From positions 47,719,720 through 47,783,719 of the forward strand of contig OX439000.1 of NCBI GenBank assembly GCA_949316495.1: a DNA stretch of 64,000 nt, read 5' to 3'. The DNA is from Amphiduros pacificus (taxonomy: Eukaryota; Annelida; Polychaeta; Phyllodocida; Hesionidae). Shown one piece after another: positions 25,097 through 38,549 of the stretch. Below the pieces are notes generated by a model. It saw only the letters and a list, made by a program, of their open reading frames with translations, was not told the origin of the DNA and did not search any database. Made by a program: the position numbers and the translations under genes. The first letter of the stretch is position 1. Each line of letters begins with the position of its first letter.

Positions 25097-25440
25097 ATGT
25101 CCCACCTTGTTGTGGGACATGTTATTTTCTACCTACTAACCTACAATCTGCATCATGCAGGCATTCTTATTTTCCACTATGTTAAAGCTTTTTTTATCTT
25201 TCCACATAAAATTTAGTATTAACATTTTTTCTATGTTCTATACAGTCCATACCTTTATTATTTAATATAATTTTTAATGTCTGGTATCAGAATAGTTTGG
25301 CTTTCTTAAATGTTCATTTATAAATGATGGCATTTTTTATGCCTTCCAAAATGTTCTGCTCACAAAAAGTAAAACAATTGTCACCCTGATGTTGTCTTTA
25401 ACATCACACCACAAATCCAGTTCAACACAAGGTGGGACAT
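25097..25440. mobile_element. MITE-like repeat with ATGTCCCACCTTGT inverted ends
   Basis: ATGTCCCACCTTGT at 25097 is mirrored by ACAAGGTGGGACAT ending at 25440, giving 14-bp perfect terminal inverted repeats about 344 bp apart. The left end also folds back on itself (GTCCCAC CTTGTT GTGGGAC). The interior is T-rich and non-coding. I could not identify a clear target duplication, so the superfamily is open. Confidence 0.45.
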
Positions 25441-28400
25441 CTTGCAATCTCTGATTGCCAAATGATTGCCATTCAATTTAGTCAGCCAAAATAGTGTTCA
25501 TATTATACCTGAAGAAATAGTGGCCATATTATTTCTAAAAAAACATTTTATGTTATTTTAAAAACATTAGAAGAATATGTTTTCGTACATGATTTTCGTA
25601 CATTTTTCCTTCTGTAAGGCTTAAAAATTTGGCTGAGATTCCCTGAAAATCACAGGGCTTTAAACATTTAATTTATATATTACCACCTGAGACCTGAACC
25701 GATAAAATAAACCAATTTAATTGATGAGACCTGTATTGAGGAAGAGAATGGTTGACCTTGTTTAATTGCATTCAAGTTTATCATTCATGAATCACGGGAA
25801 TCTCATGTCCATAGAAATATTTGAATAGAGATGTCATTAAAATTTGGGTACTAAATTTGCCAGATTATGATAGAGCGTGGGTGAGGTTGTTATGACATGG
25901 ATATACATGTGGAGTGTTCATGTTGTCAGTAAGTAGCAGGTATCTATTACAAGCATTAACTCGGGCCAAGCTTAGTCATAGCTGTTCTCACACAGCAATA
26001 TTACCATGCTCTCTTTTTTATTACTAATCTGTTGTCAAAATTTGAAAATACCATATATGAAAAAAGAGTCTGATTGGAAACTTAAAAATGATAATATAGG
26101 ACATGATATATTTATATATTCTTTTTCTAATCACCATGGTGCTTTATGACAGTTGTGTAAATGCTTGAGTCTACTAGTGTATTAATAAGCAGCAGATATA
26201 TGCATTAATTTGGGGGCAGTTTCCTGCTCATTGATCTATTATTGATGTTCTGGGTAAAGTAATCACACAGAGTATGTATTCCTACCTATAATATGATTGT
26301 TTTCACAAGAAATGAATAAATATTATGTCAAATCTTATTTTCACCATTGTTTTGTTTCTATTGTTTCACTTTATAATTGAAAGTGTAGAGTAGTCACTTG
26401 GTGTAGTCCTCATGCACTGGCCATTATAAATAATACCCACGAGTAATACCACCGTTATGCACAAGTCAATACAAATAATACCCTGTGAGCATTGTGCTGA
26501 CGTATTGAAGAAATCCACAGTTATGCTTAACAACAGAGGGTGGGAAGGAGGGAGTGCTAAAGGCCCCAGATTCTGTCATTGGAAATACAGAGAATCAGTC
26601 ATTAAGATTAAGAATAGGAATGATATGTTTACCAATGAGTTAAACAGGTCAGATTACCAAATGGGCTCAAACATGATTATTATTTAGAAAAGTGAGTAAT
26701 ATAGTATGTATTTGTATTAAATTTCAAATCCTTGTCGATTCCAAATCCAGACAGATCAGAGATAAGGAATTATATCCTGCATGACGCTTGGCTTGCAGGT
26801 CAGATAATCAGGGAACAACTGCTTCAGCTGCACATCAATCTGCATATTTTTGTGAAATAAAAATTCTATCTTTGATGACTTCTATTCAATCTAGAAGTAT
26901 TGCAAAACTGAAACAAAGCACATATTTTCATATTGCCAATTAATAGCAAAACACCATAATGTAATATATAATTTCAGGGTTACATTGGTAAAGTTTATAA
27001 AAGAAAACATGTTTGACTTTGTGAAAGTAAAGTAGAAATACTCCGTCCATATTCTTTTGCATCATTATGAATGTTAAATACAGTTGACTTGTTTTAACAT
27101 GTAAATTACTAAGGTGCTCGAAGACCTTCATGCAATCGTGTGTTAACCACATTTTATACAATTTGGGAAATTTAATTTTCATGTCGGTTATTAGCAGATA
27201 TAGATCTGTGTCTTTCTATCAGATGTCACTGATCTACATTGATTTTGGGGAGTCCAACTCATAACCCCAATAGCAAACAATTGTGGTGACACTTTATCAT
27301 GAAAGAAAATCGACTTGAAACAGCTCTTGGTTTTCTCTACATTGAGGTTTCTAGCAAAATTAGATGGGGTACATATGGTTTGGGATCCCGCTGGATATAG
27401 GTAAACTTGTCTTGATGAAAATGTTTTCTGACATCTCATTTTTGTACAATATTATAAAAGGTACTATAAATTTTGTGTAATTGCAGAGGCTTACCTTCTT
27501 ACCCTTTGAAGATATACTGACAATTTGAAAACCAGGTGGGTACTCAACCCATCCAAATCCATTTAATATTTATTGTTGTTATTGGTAGTTGTTGTCTGTG
27601 ACTTTTCAGGATAGAGAACACAAACTTAAAGGTCAAAAGCAAAATGTTCCAAAATGTTCCAAAAGTTTTTATAATTAAAATTTTATGAATGATTAAGAAA
27701 TAAAAAGAAAAAAAGAAATATCTTGCTTATGGCCATTAACAATACTTGCATATTATTGCATACATTTATTTTTCATTTTTGTTTGGATCAAAATATATAT
27801 ATTTAGTCTATTTATTTGGTTGAGCTGTTGCAAATATATAGATACTAGTATTTCATGTTATTTTGTTTCATACTGTTTGTTGATGTAGTTTAAAGCAGAT
27901 ATTTATGCTATTTATACATTTTAATAGGATGCTATCTGTGCAACACTGTACTTAACTTGCATTTGGAATAACTAAACACCATTATGGCAAAGGTCTTCAA
28001 TTGTATTTGTTTTGCTTTGGATGTGAAGTTTAAACTTAAAAGCTTATTTATTTGATATGTGCATGAAATGAATCCTGGTTAAAGGGAAACCATACATATA
28101 TATAATTGATCATAGAAACATTGCAAGGGAATATGATCAATGTACTGAAATATCTTATATTAGATTTTGATTTCTCTTCATAGTTTATAGCTGACCATTA
28201 TACTGAATAAAGAATGATATTGAATAGGTTCAAATAATAAACAATTATGACCAAGCTGACAAAAAGTTGTGTATTAAAAGTATTTTGTTGCATTTATTTC
28301 TGAGGGAAATGACTTTTAGACATATCAATATGGGTGAAAAAAATGTTTATAGCACTTTATACCACCATAATAAATAAATATTGATATTGGTTTCATATGT

Positions 28401-29598
28401 TATTGCAATATCAACATTTTCTACAAAAGTATTTTTCATTTTGTATGACCAAACACTGTACTTTTTGTAATGTGAAAAGCTTTTTGTGGTTTCACAACTG
28501 TATAAAATATCTTTGTTGCTTTTGTATATTTTTGTTTTGTTAAAATCAAGAATAAGAAAGGTTATAATCAATATAATCAGTCGTTATTCTTATTTCACAA
28601 TTTTGGCAGTGTTTGCCACTTTTTCCTGGATTTATGATACTTCACTGGAGAACACTGAAGCTAATTAACATCTCATCATGGATCTTCTCCCGACAAATAT
28701 CTACAAATGTCTGCTTTTACAGGAGACATCAATAATATTCGAATGTTTATCCCTAACCATCCATTAACTATTTTTTGCATGATCAGTTGCCTAATTTTAT
28801 CTTTTATGCCTGCCTCAGCTACACCTTTGTCTTGCATAGTTCTACTTTGTAATTTTGATGTTGTATCATTTCTTACTATTTTTAATTATATATTTTGATA
28901 TTATCATAACATAGTTGTTTTCTATTTATATTGGTATGTCTCATTATTTCTATTGTATGAATATTTAAAATGTTGTAATTTTAGACATAGAACTGATGTT
29001 CAAAATTAAGTATTTTGATGTTGTATTATTTCGATAACTATTTTTAAATGATACTTAAATCTTAGTGGTTGATTGAATGACTTTAATTTATATTTGTGAC
29101 TTCCTGATTTAAATGTGGGTGTGGATGACTGGGAAAAGAGCATGTGTCAATATGTTTGAGGAAAATTGGTATTTTTTGGCATATTGTTCAAATTATGCAT
29201 AATATTTGACTAAACACAATACACAAAAGAAGATTTGCATGTCAGTAGATTGTTATTGAAATTGATCTTTAAACAGGTAAAACTAGAATACACTTGTGAA
29301 TAACAGTGATGCTAAATATCACTTTTATTCACTCTAACAGCCAAGTGGTATACACTAAATTTGCATGTTTATATCCACACTCCACACTATGTTGTCTATA
29401 TTGTATGATGTCATGTGATCTAAGGCTGGCTCCTGCTGTGTTTCTTGATCTAGGCTTGTTGTTGGTTGCGAGCGCTGTCGTCCACCCTCCATCCAGTGAC
29501 ACCCCAGCCGTGCCCATCCTTACACCACTCCACTTCTCACACTCCACAACCTATTCATCAGTACTGATTTGTGAACAGTCAGTCCCAACTTCTCCAAG

Positions 29599-29799
29599 AT
29601 GTCAAGTGTAGCCGAACAGAAGAAAGTGGTAGAGCAACTGAGGTGCGAATATGGGATGCAGAGGAAGACTGTGTCAGAATGTGTCAAGGAAATGATGGAC
29701 TATATGACAGCAAACAATGAAAAGGATGTCCTTCTCAATGGCTTCCAGACAAAGAAGGACAACCCATTCATGGAAAAGGGCGGCTGCACCATTGTCTAA
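29599..29799 (+). CDS. G-protein gamma subunit, paralogue or alternative exon 3 (CTIV)
   Basis: The ORF encodes 66 residues. The first helix reads AEQKKVVEQLRCEYGMQRKT, the second VSECVKEMMDYMT, followed by DVLLNGF, NPFMEKGG and the CaaX box CTIV. The pattern EQ-VVEQLR...VSE...MM-Y matches insect G-gamma-1 well. The second helix has KEMMDYM where the other three have EMIAYA, EIMKYC or DLIDFC. The candidate splice acceptor closest to the ATG is GTGAACAG (ending about 29579), 19 bases upstream; another is CATTCATCAG, about 20 bases further upstream. The coding region is unbroken. It lies 5.6 kb after the second and 3.5 kb before the fourth G-gamma ORF, on the same strand. Confidence 0.92.
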   Translation: MSSVAEQKKVVEQLRCEYGMQRKTVSECVKEMMDYMTANNEKDVLLNGFQTKKDNPFMEKGGCTIV

Positions 29800-32700
29800 C
29801 TCTTGTGTATCTGGTTAACCAATGCATTGCAAATATCAGCTTTAAGCACTCTGACTTTGCCATTTGGACATGAGGCATTTCAGTATCTGTCACTCAGTAA
29901 TTAGTTACCTTGAACTCTTCATTTTCAGTGTAGAATTAAGTAATGGAAAAACTAGATTTACTTCTAAGTACTCGTTCATTTCAGAATGTGTTTGTCTTCA
30001 CTAGTCAAAATTTATAAAATGTGTAATATTAGAAAATTGACACCTTCACGGATGCTTGGATTTCAAACTTATACTATGGTCAAAGCTGTGTAATGCATTC
30101 AGTTAATTTGGAATACATTGGTATGAACATGATATGAACATGTGAAGTGTAAATGAGATAAATCTTTTCCATTTTAAATCATAATAGAGTAAAAGATGGA
30201 GTCCTCCTTAAAGACATCTGCTAGCTCTAAAGGATGACCTTTTTTTTATCCCAGAATGTATCATCAAGAAGAAAACTAAAATATGGTGTGTTTGTTTGGG
30301 CTACAAAGGAGTCATTCTTTTGTATTGCCTGATTTGAAGGCTTGGCAGGAGTAAATCATTGACATGATTGACTGCTCAGTCTCTCAAATAATAAGACAAG
30401 CAATGTCTTCAAATGACATCAGGACATCAATTTTTTCCTCACATTTTGGACAAAGCCATACATTTTTTCTATCAATTTATAGGAAAATTATAGATCAATT
30501 ACAATTGATATTTAATCTTTTCTAATGATGTCATTTGAAAGAGGTTTGTATTGAATGAAAGATATTTTGTATCTGAATACAGATTGTATCTTTAGGTGTT
30601 GCTTTACTGAAAATACAATTGTTGTTTTAGGATTAAAAGAGTGAAGAATGTCATAGAGATAATATTTTGAAATTACGGTAAAGATAAGTTGATGCTAGTC
30701 ATTCCCCAGGCACCATATCACATGTGTAACCTTGATACCTTGGAATCATTCCACCCCACATTATATTGTTATATTTCATTTGTATTAACAACAGTTGACT
30801 CTGAAGGCTTTTGATTATCAATATGTATATCCCTTCTGTTGCCAAAATTGACCTATATTATGTTACCCATGATGAATTGTAGATTATTTATTCTGTAAAC
30901 ATTATGGTCACATTTTAAGGTTATTCAAATTCATTAAAATGCCAAAAATAATTCATTTATGATCACTTTATAAATATTTATTATTGTTTGAACCTTCCTG
31001 ACACAAGAACAGTATATTATATGTTTTACAGCACTGAATGAGTTAAGTTTTTGTCAACAACGATCATCTGTATGTTAGGCTTAATATTGTTAACATATAT
31101 ATAATATTGTAGAAACAACAGTCCGTAATATAAAATATTCAATGAGACACACACTGAATAAGAAATCTATACATTTAGTATAATTGTATTGATTAATGTA
31201 AAGGCATTGTTTTGTGGTATTAAGGTGATCCTATGTTAAATTCATCTGCTTCATATCATGGTCAGTAAACTTAAAAATTCTGAAAAAAAGGCATTGTTTT
31301 TTTAAACTGTGTGCTTTAGATTTTGAATTTCCTATCAATGTTGTAAAACACAATGTGCTATATATTATTGAAAAGTAAAAAGATGTAGATAATCTGTGTG
31401 CTGTAATTTCAGTGAACAGGAGTATAATTTATCCACACAAGCACTGAAATAAGTTGTTTTACACTTGTTTGCTTGTTAGCATTGTGACAGATGATGCCAT
31501 ATCGTTTCATTTGAGCATTGACAATACAAATAAATTCATCAAAAAAACTATTACAAATTAGTAAATTTGGATAAAATATGTAAATGTAGTTTGTTTCATA
31601 ACAAGTACCTTACCACATTGAATTATTCAGAATGTCAATTATTTGGAAGAAAAGGATCTTTACAATGAAATACATAATGCATTAATCGATTTAGAACTAA
31701 GTAAAAGACAGTATACTGAGTTACATAATGTAACTACTTGTGTATCACACTGAGTTTGGTATTAAATTATTTCCAACCAATTTATGACTTGTGTTGATAT
31801 ATCAATATTTTGAGATGTTAGAATAGATAGAATGTTTTTCAATCCCAAATGACTATCGTAGAGAAATCCCTGGAATGATACTTAACAATGTCAAATCTGA
31901 ATACCATTACACATAAATATTGAATAAGCAATTTCCTCTTGAGTGTATTTATGATCTCTCTAGTATTTTGAAAATTATAATTAATTTTAAGTTATCGTTT
32001 TACAGTGTATATACTTTTTAAATCCGACACATTAGACTGATGTTACACCTTGGGTCCAATTATTTTGTAAAAGATGAACGTGATTGGTGTCATGAAGATC
32101 TTGTATACCGGTATGTTCAAGGATTTGGAATACCTTTGTCATATCCCTGCTAAGTGTTTAGATTTGCACCTAATCTTGCAGTATGCATTTGGGGCAGACA
32201 TTCTTTCATGTTATAAAGAATACGAAATATTGAATATACCAAATATATAAATCTGATTAAATAGATCATTTTTGAAGACAATAACTATTTGTGAGTTTAA
32301 ATTTATGTTTGCTACCCATGAGTTGACATATTTTAAAGATAATAGGACCAAGATATTTAAATGAAACTTATTTACAAATTATAACCAGGGTATTTGAGAC
32401 TTTTATGTTCCTTGTATACTTATACTGTGGAAGTGTCCTGAAAGTGTTGAAGGTATACATTGAGAAGCATGTGTTGATATTGTTAGATAATGGCTGTGAT
32501 TGCATGCTGTTGTGAGTATCCTGTATGCATGGTGGAGGAAAACTGATAATCAAAGACTGTGTCATATTGTATGTGTCAAATATTATGCACAGTAGTCTGG
32601 TGAGTAGATTTGATTAATCCTAGTTGACATTATTAAACAATAAAGATCAATTATGATTAGTTTCCCATTGTTTAATTACCAACAAAAGGAGATAAGGCCT

Positions 32701-33134
32701 ACATTCAGGCGAATAGTTCTTGAAATTATTTGATATTATTTTATGGATAATGAACCACAATACCATTATGATACCTGAGCTTCCTCCAGCACAACAGTGG
32801 AAGATTAAAAAATAGGAATGGAATAAAATTCAGCTATGTTTTTGTGTCCAGAAAAGAGATATTGTTTTGATGTTCATTGTCATTTGAACATGGTTTTAAT
32901 TGTCATCTTTAAAGTCTATTGTTACAAATGACCTGATCAACCACAAGAATATTATAAAGTAAATTATTCTCTCATATTGTTTGTATTTCTATTCAAATTT
33001 TAATTTAAAACTAGAAATGTTCAAAGGTGATAAATGTGGAAACAAGAACATGTTTTTTTACTAAAGATTATAACAAACTGAATTTTATCACACATGTTAG
33101 TCTTGTAACAAAGTACAACTGCCTTTTATTTCAG
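29800..33134. other. Non-coding DNA between G-gamma ORFs 3 and 4
   Basis: AT-rich with no recognisable coding sequence; the start is presumably 3' UTR. It ends in the acceptor TTTTATTTCAG directly before the fourth G-gamma ORF, so at least its right end is intronic. Confidence 0.35.
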
Positions 33135-33135
33135 G

Positions 33136-33348
33136 ATGAACAAGTTTCAGGAAGGTCTGCAGGCTCAGAGGAAACTGGTGGAGCAGCTGCGAGCGGAAGC
33201 AGCCATTCAGCGCCTCCCAGTATCGGAGGCAGTGGCCGAGATCATGAAATACTGTGAGCAACGCCAAGAGACAGATGTGCTCATTAAGGGATTCACTAAG
33301 CAAAGCGATAACCCATTCAGAGAAAAGGGAGGATGTACAATTCTTTAG
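33136..33348 (+). CDS. G-protein gamma subunit, paralogue or alternative exon 4 (CTIL)
   Basis: The ORF encodes 70 residues: QAQRKLVEQLRAEAAIQR (helix 1), LPVSEAVAEIMKYCEQ (helix 2), ETDVLIKGF, NPFREKGG and the CaaX box CTIL, whose final Leu predicts geranylgeranylation. It is the most canonical of the four and the closest to insect G-gamma-1 (QRVVVEQLRREAAIDR...NPFREKSSCTVL, from memory). The acceptor CTTTTATTTCAG ends at 33134, one base before the ATG, which is the clearest splice site in the cluster. It shows that an upstream untranslated exon is joined here. The ORF has no internal intron. Confidence 0.95.
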   Translation: MNKFQEGLQAQRKLVEQLRAEAAIQRLPVSEAVAEIMKYCEQRQETDVLIKGFTKQSDNPFREKGGCTIL

Positions 33349-36300
33349 ACAGTATGACCCTAGTATAAAAGCCCATTTTATTTTATTTTTTTCCTCAGGC
33401 TTCAAGATATACTTTTAATTATACCATAAGATAGGTGTTATCAGTTGACCTTTTCAAAAGAAGATGTGTGCTTAATGTCTAACCTTTAATTCCATTCAAA
33501 TGTAGTGCCTTCAAAGTAAATTTTAATTTAGTACTAGTCATACTTGTGTATTGCTATTATTGTGGATTAAAACAATAATTAACAGAGCATTGAGCATATT
33601 AGATGCTGTTTAGAGCATTATACTAATTTAACTCCTGTTTAAGTTCAGTATATGCCACAGTATAGGTGTAGTATTGTTTCACATAGATTCAGTCTCACAA
33701 TTTTTCAGCTGTCCATGGACTATTTGGCCATTAGTTTGGTTGAAGTATGAATCTATTGTCAACTAAGTGGATGGAAGTACAACGTGTAGGGCTATGATTG
33801 ATATGTGATTAGGCACACATGACCTAATTACTAGTAATGAGAGTATAAGTTTTGCATGCATCAATCAATATATTGATATATTTTATGTGGGAGCTAAATG
33901 CTTTTATAACGCAATTCCAAGGTGCTGCATGTATAGGGCTGTTTCATTGACATTGTTTGATTAACATTCCTGGCTTTTTGAGTATTTAACATGCTCTGAC
34001 AATAATGAGGATGGTCATTGAAAGATTTTATTAATATACTAAGAAATATGGTAATGATATCCTGATTTAGTGACAATAATATAAGATGGGAAAATAATAT
34101 AGAGGTGATTGAAAGAATACGAAGTGACAAAACTTCAATATCACAAAGCTTTTTAAGAAAAGATCATGGTGCTCACAACCATAAATTGAGTTTTATCTGA
34201 TGTTACTGAAATATACCAATTTAGATGGTAAAATAAAATCCCAATATGTGGCACTGTTATTGGTGTTACCGGTAATCATTTATCTAGTGATATTTCCTCA
34301 TCAAGCATCATGTCAGCAATACACATACAGTGCATGAGCAATATACATGGAACAGCCCATGCAGGAAAATACAAGTATTTAACAATAGTTGGACATTAAA
34401 GGGTATTAGAATTTTGATGAATAGATATGTTTATGTAATTATTGCCGTGGTGAAAATGTTAGGTGTAAAATTGCCTATGTACATGATGTTCTCATCCTGG
34501 GGGAGCTTCATAAGTTCCATAAGTTCACCATCTCTGTGCTGTATTTGTGTAGATTTTGATCTCCTATTTTTGTAAAGGCATTGCATTGACAATGTTAACA
34601 CTTCACAAAATATAACCAGTCATATTGAACTTGTCTTTTTATGTTATTTAGTAATATTCTTCCCAGTAGTCCTACCTTAAAATAGATAATAAAATTAACA
34701 TACTGGAAAACATCAATACTTTTTTGTACAGACAATACTTTCAGGATCAATGTCATACAAGAATAAAAATGACATATAACACTTAATGATATTATATTTG
34801 CCATTGTTGCACATATTTTTGTGGCAGATAGTTGTCATAAGTTCATTTAAACCATCTGATAGACTGTAATTAACCTTTTATATGGTCATTCCTGCATCAT
34901 GTCATTTATCCACATTGGATAATCAATTACAAATATTTCAAAGATAAATACCATTTAATTTGTCCTGTATCACCATTTTGTCCTGTCATGAAAATGTGTA
35001 TTATTTAATGCACAACCTTTAAAATACTGCAAGAATATAACCTTTCATTCATGTTCAGAACCATAATCTGTTAAAAAATTAAATACCAATATGGTACAAA
35101 TCTAAGTGTTCAACAATTCAAATATACTTATATTTTTTATGTGGCATGTGAATAAACTAGTTCATCTTGACTTTAGATTGAGACTATTAAGCTAACAATT
35201 TCAAATAAATTTCCAAAAATGATGTATTCTGTTTGTATGTATGTTGCTCTTCGTCAATAGGCATTGAGAGATGTTATGTATTCAAACTGTATACATTGTA
35301 CTAAACTGTCATTATCAAATAATGCCATTCTTTGTTATTTGTTCAAGGAGAGTGGTTTCTAGTAGCATATTGCAACTCGCTATCCAACACCGTGAGGTGC
35401 ATGATATGTCTCCTTTGCATAAGATAAACAACTACAATAAGAGAGACTTAATCAGTTCATCAGGCAGTCTTGGGTATTGGCATGTTCAGTTGTGTACTAT
35501 TTGCTTCTTATGGTGCCCCTATACTTGAATGAATATACCCCTTTTGGTTGAATGTGGACTGAAAAGTGTTTGATTTCACTAAAGATAAGTGTGATAATTT
35601 GCATTTTATTCTCTAAGCTCTACTCTTAGATACCTTGATAGAAGTCAAGTTGCATGAGACCTATAAATTAATAGCTATCAACACAAATGCTCTTGTGAAA
35701 ACTGATTTATTCCTTTTATGAATTTTACACAAATGACATGATTTCACGAGAACCACATCTCCAAGCCACACATACAATATTTTCTCATACTGTGATAAAA
35801 ATATCAATAATGAAGATATATCTATCAGATTTATTCATGATCTCCTGAAAACAAAGGAAAATGTTGACAACAATTTACATCCATTGCCAATATAAAAAAG
35901 TTATATTGTGGCATAGATATTTAAAATGGTTCAGATCCAACTGTGGATTCTTTTCTTGCTTTCTGATCTTTTCAAAATCCTAAAAGAGTCTTATATGATG
36001 TTTGCAGATTATGATTCCTAATTATATGATTATATGATTCCTAATTTCTCATGTAATATATCGGAGCATGTGCTATCTGTGGATTATACGTGAAAGGATA
36101 AGACGTTCACAGATCAGACATTCATAGTGTACAAAATAGACCTCACATGGTATAAATAGTTAACAATAGCAACAGAATCTAGAATATCACAGTAGTGCAT
36201 TGTAAAATTAACAAATCACAATTACAACTAACATTGGAATAAAATGTTAGATACACAATTTGCCAGTCAAGCATGCTTAAAGTTTAAAATAAGGCTTGCA

Positions 36301-37989
36301 TAATTTAAAGCCACTCAGAATGGTTATGGTTATGTTATAATGAAATGACTTATGAAATATGTTTTATAATAATTCACCATTCCTTTCAGTAAAGAAACTG
36401 TTTAAACATTTTGGTCTCTTTCTAATTGAGATTATTTTTCTCTAAACCATGTCACATGACAATTTCATCAACTCTAAAACTGAACACTTAAAACTTAATT
36501 CAAAATTTTCTGGATACAAATTTCTGAATTTCCCATCCTATCTTAATACTATCATTCTTGTTTTGCCCAGATATACATAATGTTTTTATACATACTTTAT
36601 ATTTACATTGTGTACAAATGCTAGATATGTTGCAAAGAACTTGTAAAACAATACCATAATAGAAGCATGTCAATGTATGAAACTTAGGTTTATACAGTTT
36701 AAGCCATATTTAGAGGTTAATGACACAATATAAGTCCACGTTACCAGAATGTGTTATACATCACAGTGTAACGGAACAATTATGATGACAATACAGCCTC
36801 AAACAGATGTGGATCTGGAGGAATCTTCTATCAAAACACTTCATTATATGCCAGTATGATGATCTGATTTTGAGTTTCTAATATATTACTTCAGTGAAAA
36901 TCTGATATAAAGCCATGTGGCTGGCACAAGGTTAGTCCAGAATGTGTTCTACAGTCAACTCTTTTCCTGCAAATCAAGTGACATTGGCGGGAATTAACCT
37001 GATATTTACTATCCAACACAATATTCTGATATTTTAAGATAAGTAAAACCGAACTTTTTATAATAATATGATAATAATTCTGATATATTGATGATCCTCA
37101 TCCTTACTAATGTTGAAAATGAAATCTTATTACACAAGTTTCTGACATTTTCTATTTGAACCTTTCTTGTGTGCCTTTTCCAATCAGTCAGTGCTGCCAA
37201 TCAGAACCCATCTGCAGATATACCTCTCACAATTCTTACTTATGACTCCATAAATTACAAAAAAAATTGTTATTATGTTGTTTTCATATTATCTGTTGGT
37301 ACTTAGTCATGATAGTTGTTGCCTCATCTCATATTGTAGCCTCATCTCATATCGAGTACATCCCCCTCACAGCCTGATATAGCCTTATAACATTGATGAA
37401 AACAACTTTATTACATCCTCTTATATTATTGTGGAGCATACCATGTTTTGAAAAAAGTCAGAAAAAAAATAGTTAATCTGACTCATCATACAAGTACACG
37501 CATGTGGGCTACCAACTGAAATGTCATGTTTTCAAAGTCAAATGTTTGTTCCTCGATGAAAAGTATTGCTATAAGATTTGAGGGAATCCTATGTTTAAAG
37601 CTGACATGATTCTTGACTAGAACAAAGCATATAACTTCATATCTCAGTATTTTTCATCTGTTTCGTTTAAAACGCCTGGGTAAATATCAGAATGCCAAAA
37701 TGTTGACAAAATTAACATGCTTAATCAATCCTTGGCCAACAAAGATATTTCCAGACACGGCATGAAGTGTTTATTATGTACACTAATTGAGCACAAATTT
37801 TTATCATATTTACAATGGGGTCATAGTATGGTAATTTTTAATCTATTAGATATTTCTTTTTTATCATGTGAGCCATATCTTTCAATATATTCAGCAGTAC
37901 CAATTTACCAAAAATTGTTCCTGATATGTATACTGTATATCACTCAAAAGTTTGGTCCTCATAAACCTTAATACAATCTGGTTTAGCTG
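33349..37989. other. Intergenic region between the G-gamma cluster and PIGB
   Basis: The left part is likely 3' UTR of the fourth G-gamma exon. No other coding region, RNA gene or clear mobile element is recognised. The two flanking genes are convergent. Confidence 0.35.
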
Positions 37990-38420
37990 CTTACATGCAA
38001 TATTCGTGGAAACCCTACATCCTTGTAATTACATCCTGGCACAATTACAGCCTAATTTCTTGTGTTATCCCCTTGCATAATTGATAGCCTACATCATTGT
38101 GATGTCTCCCTACATAATTAACAGCCTACATCATTGTGATGTCTCCCTACATAATTAACAGTCTACATCATTGTGATGTCTCCCTACATAATTAACAGTC
38201 TACATCATTGTGATGTCTACCTATGTCTCCCTACATAATTAACAGCCTATATTTTTGTGATATCCCCCTGGCATAACATAGTTAACAGCCTATATCCTTG
38301 TGCTACATCCCTGTACAGTTAACAGCCTATATCCTTGTGATGTGTCACTGCACGGTTAACAGCTTATATATTTGTGATTTGTTCCTGCACAATACTGAGA
38401 GCCTATTTCTGTATTGTATT
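37990..38420. repeat. Minisatellite, 37-bp unit, downstream of PIGB
   Basis: About nine to ten copies carry CCCTACATAATTAACAG, then CCTACATCATTGTGATGTC. The central units are nearly identical with a 37-bp period; the outer ones are diverged (for example CTGTACAGTTAACAGCC). It ends about 130 bp before the PIGB stop codon, in its 3' flank or 3' UTR. Confidence 0.85.
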
Positions 38421-38549
38421 TTCTGTCATTCATGACAAATCCTATGTTCATGAACAGTCATTACCTGATATTATAACTGTACTATTAATGAGATATTACA
38501 GGTTTAGAAATGCTGCCTTGCATGTTAATATGCACCATTAACTTATTAA

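Larger units (their letters stand above)
24196..29598. other. Non-coding DNA between G-gamma ORFs 2 and 3
   Basis: It begins with a likely 3' UTR to about 24600. A MITE-like repeat lies at 25097-25440. No other coding sequence is recognised. The part from 29430 to 29600, just before the third G-gamma ORF, is GC-richer with CCACTCC-type runs and may be untranslated exon or promoter. Confidence 0.3.
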
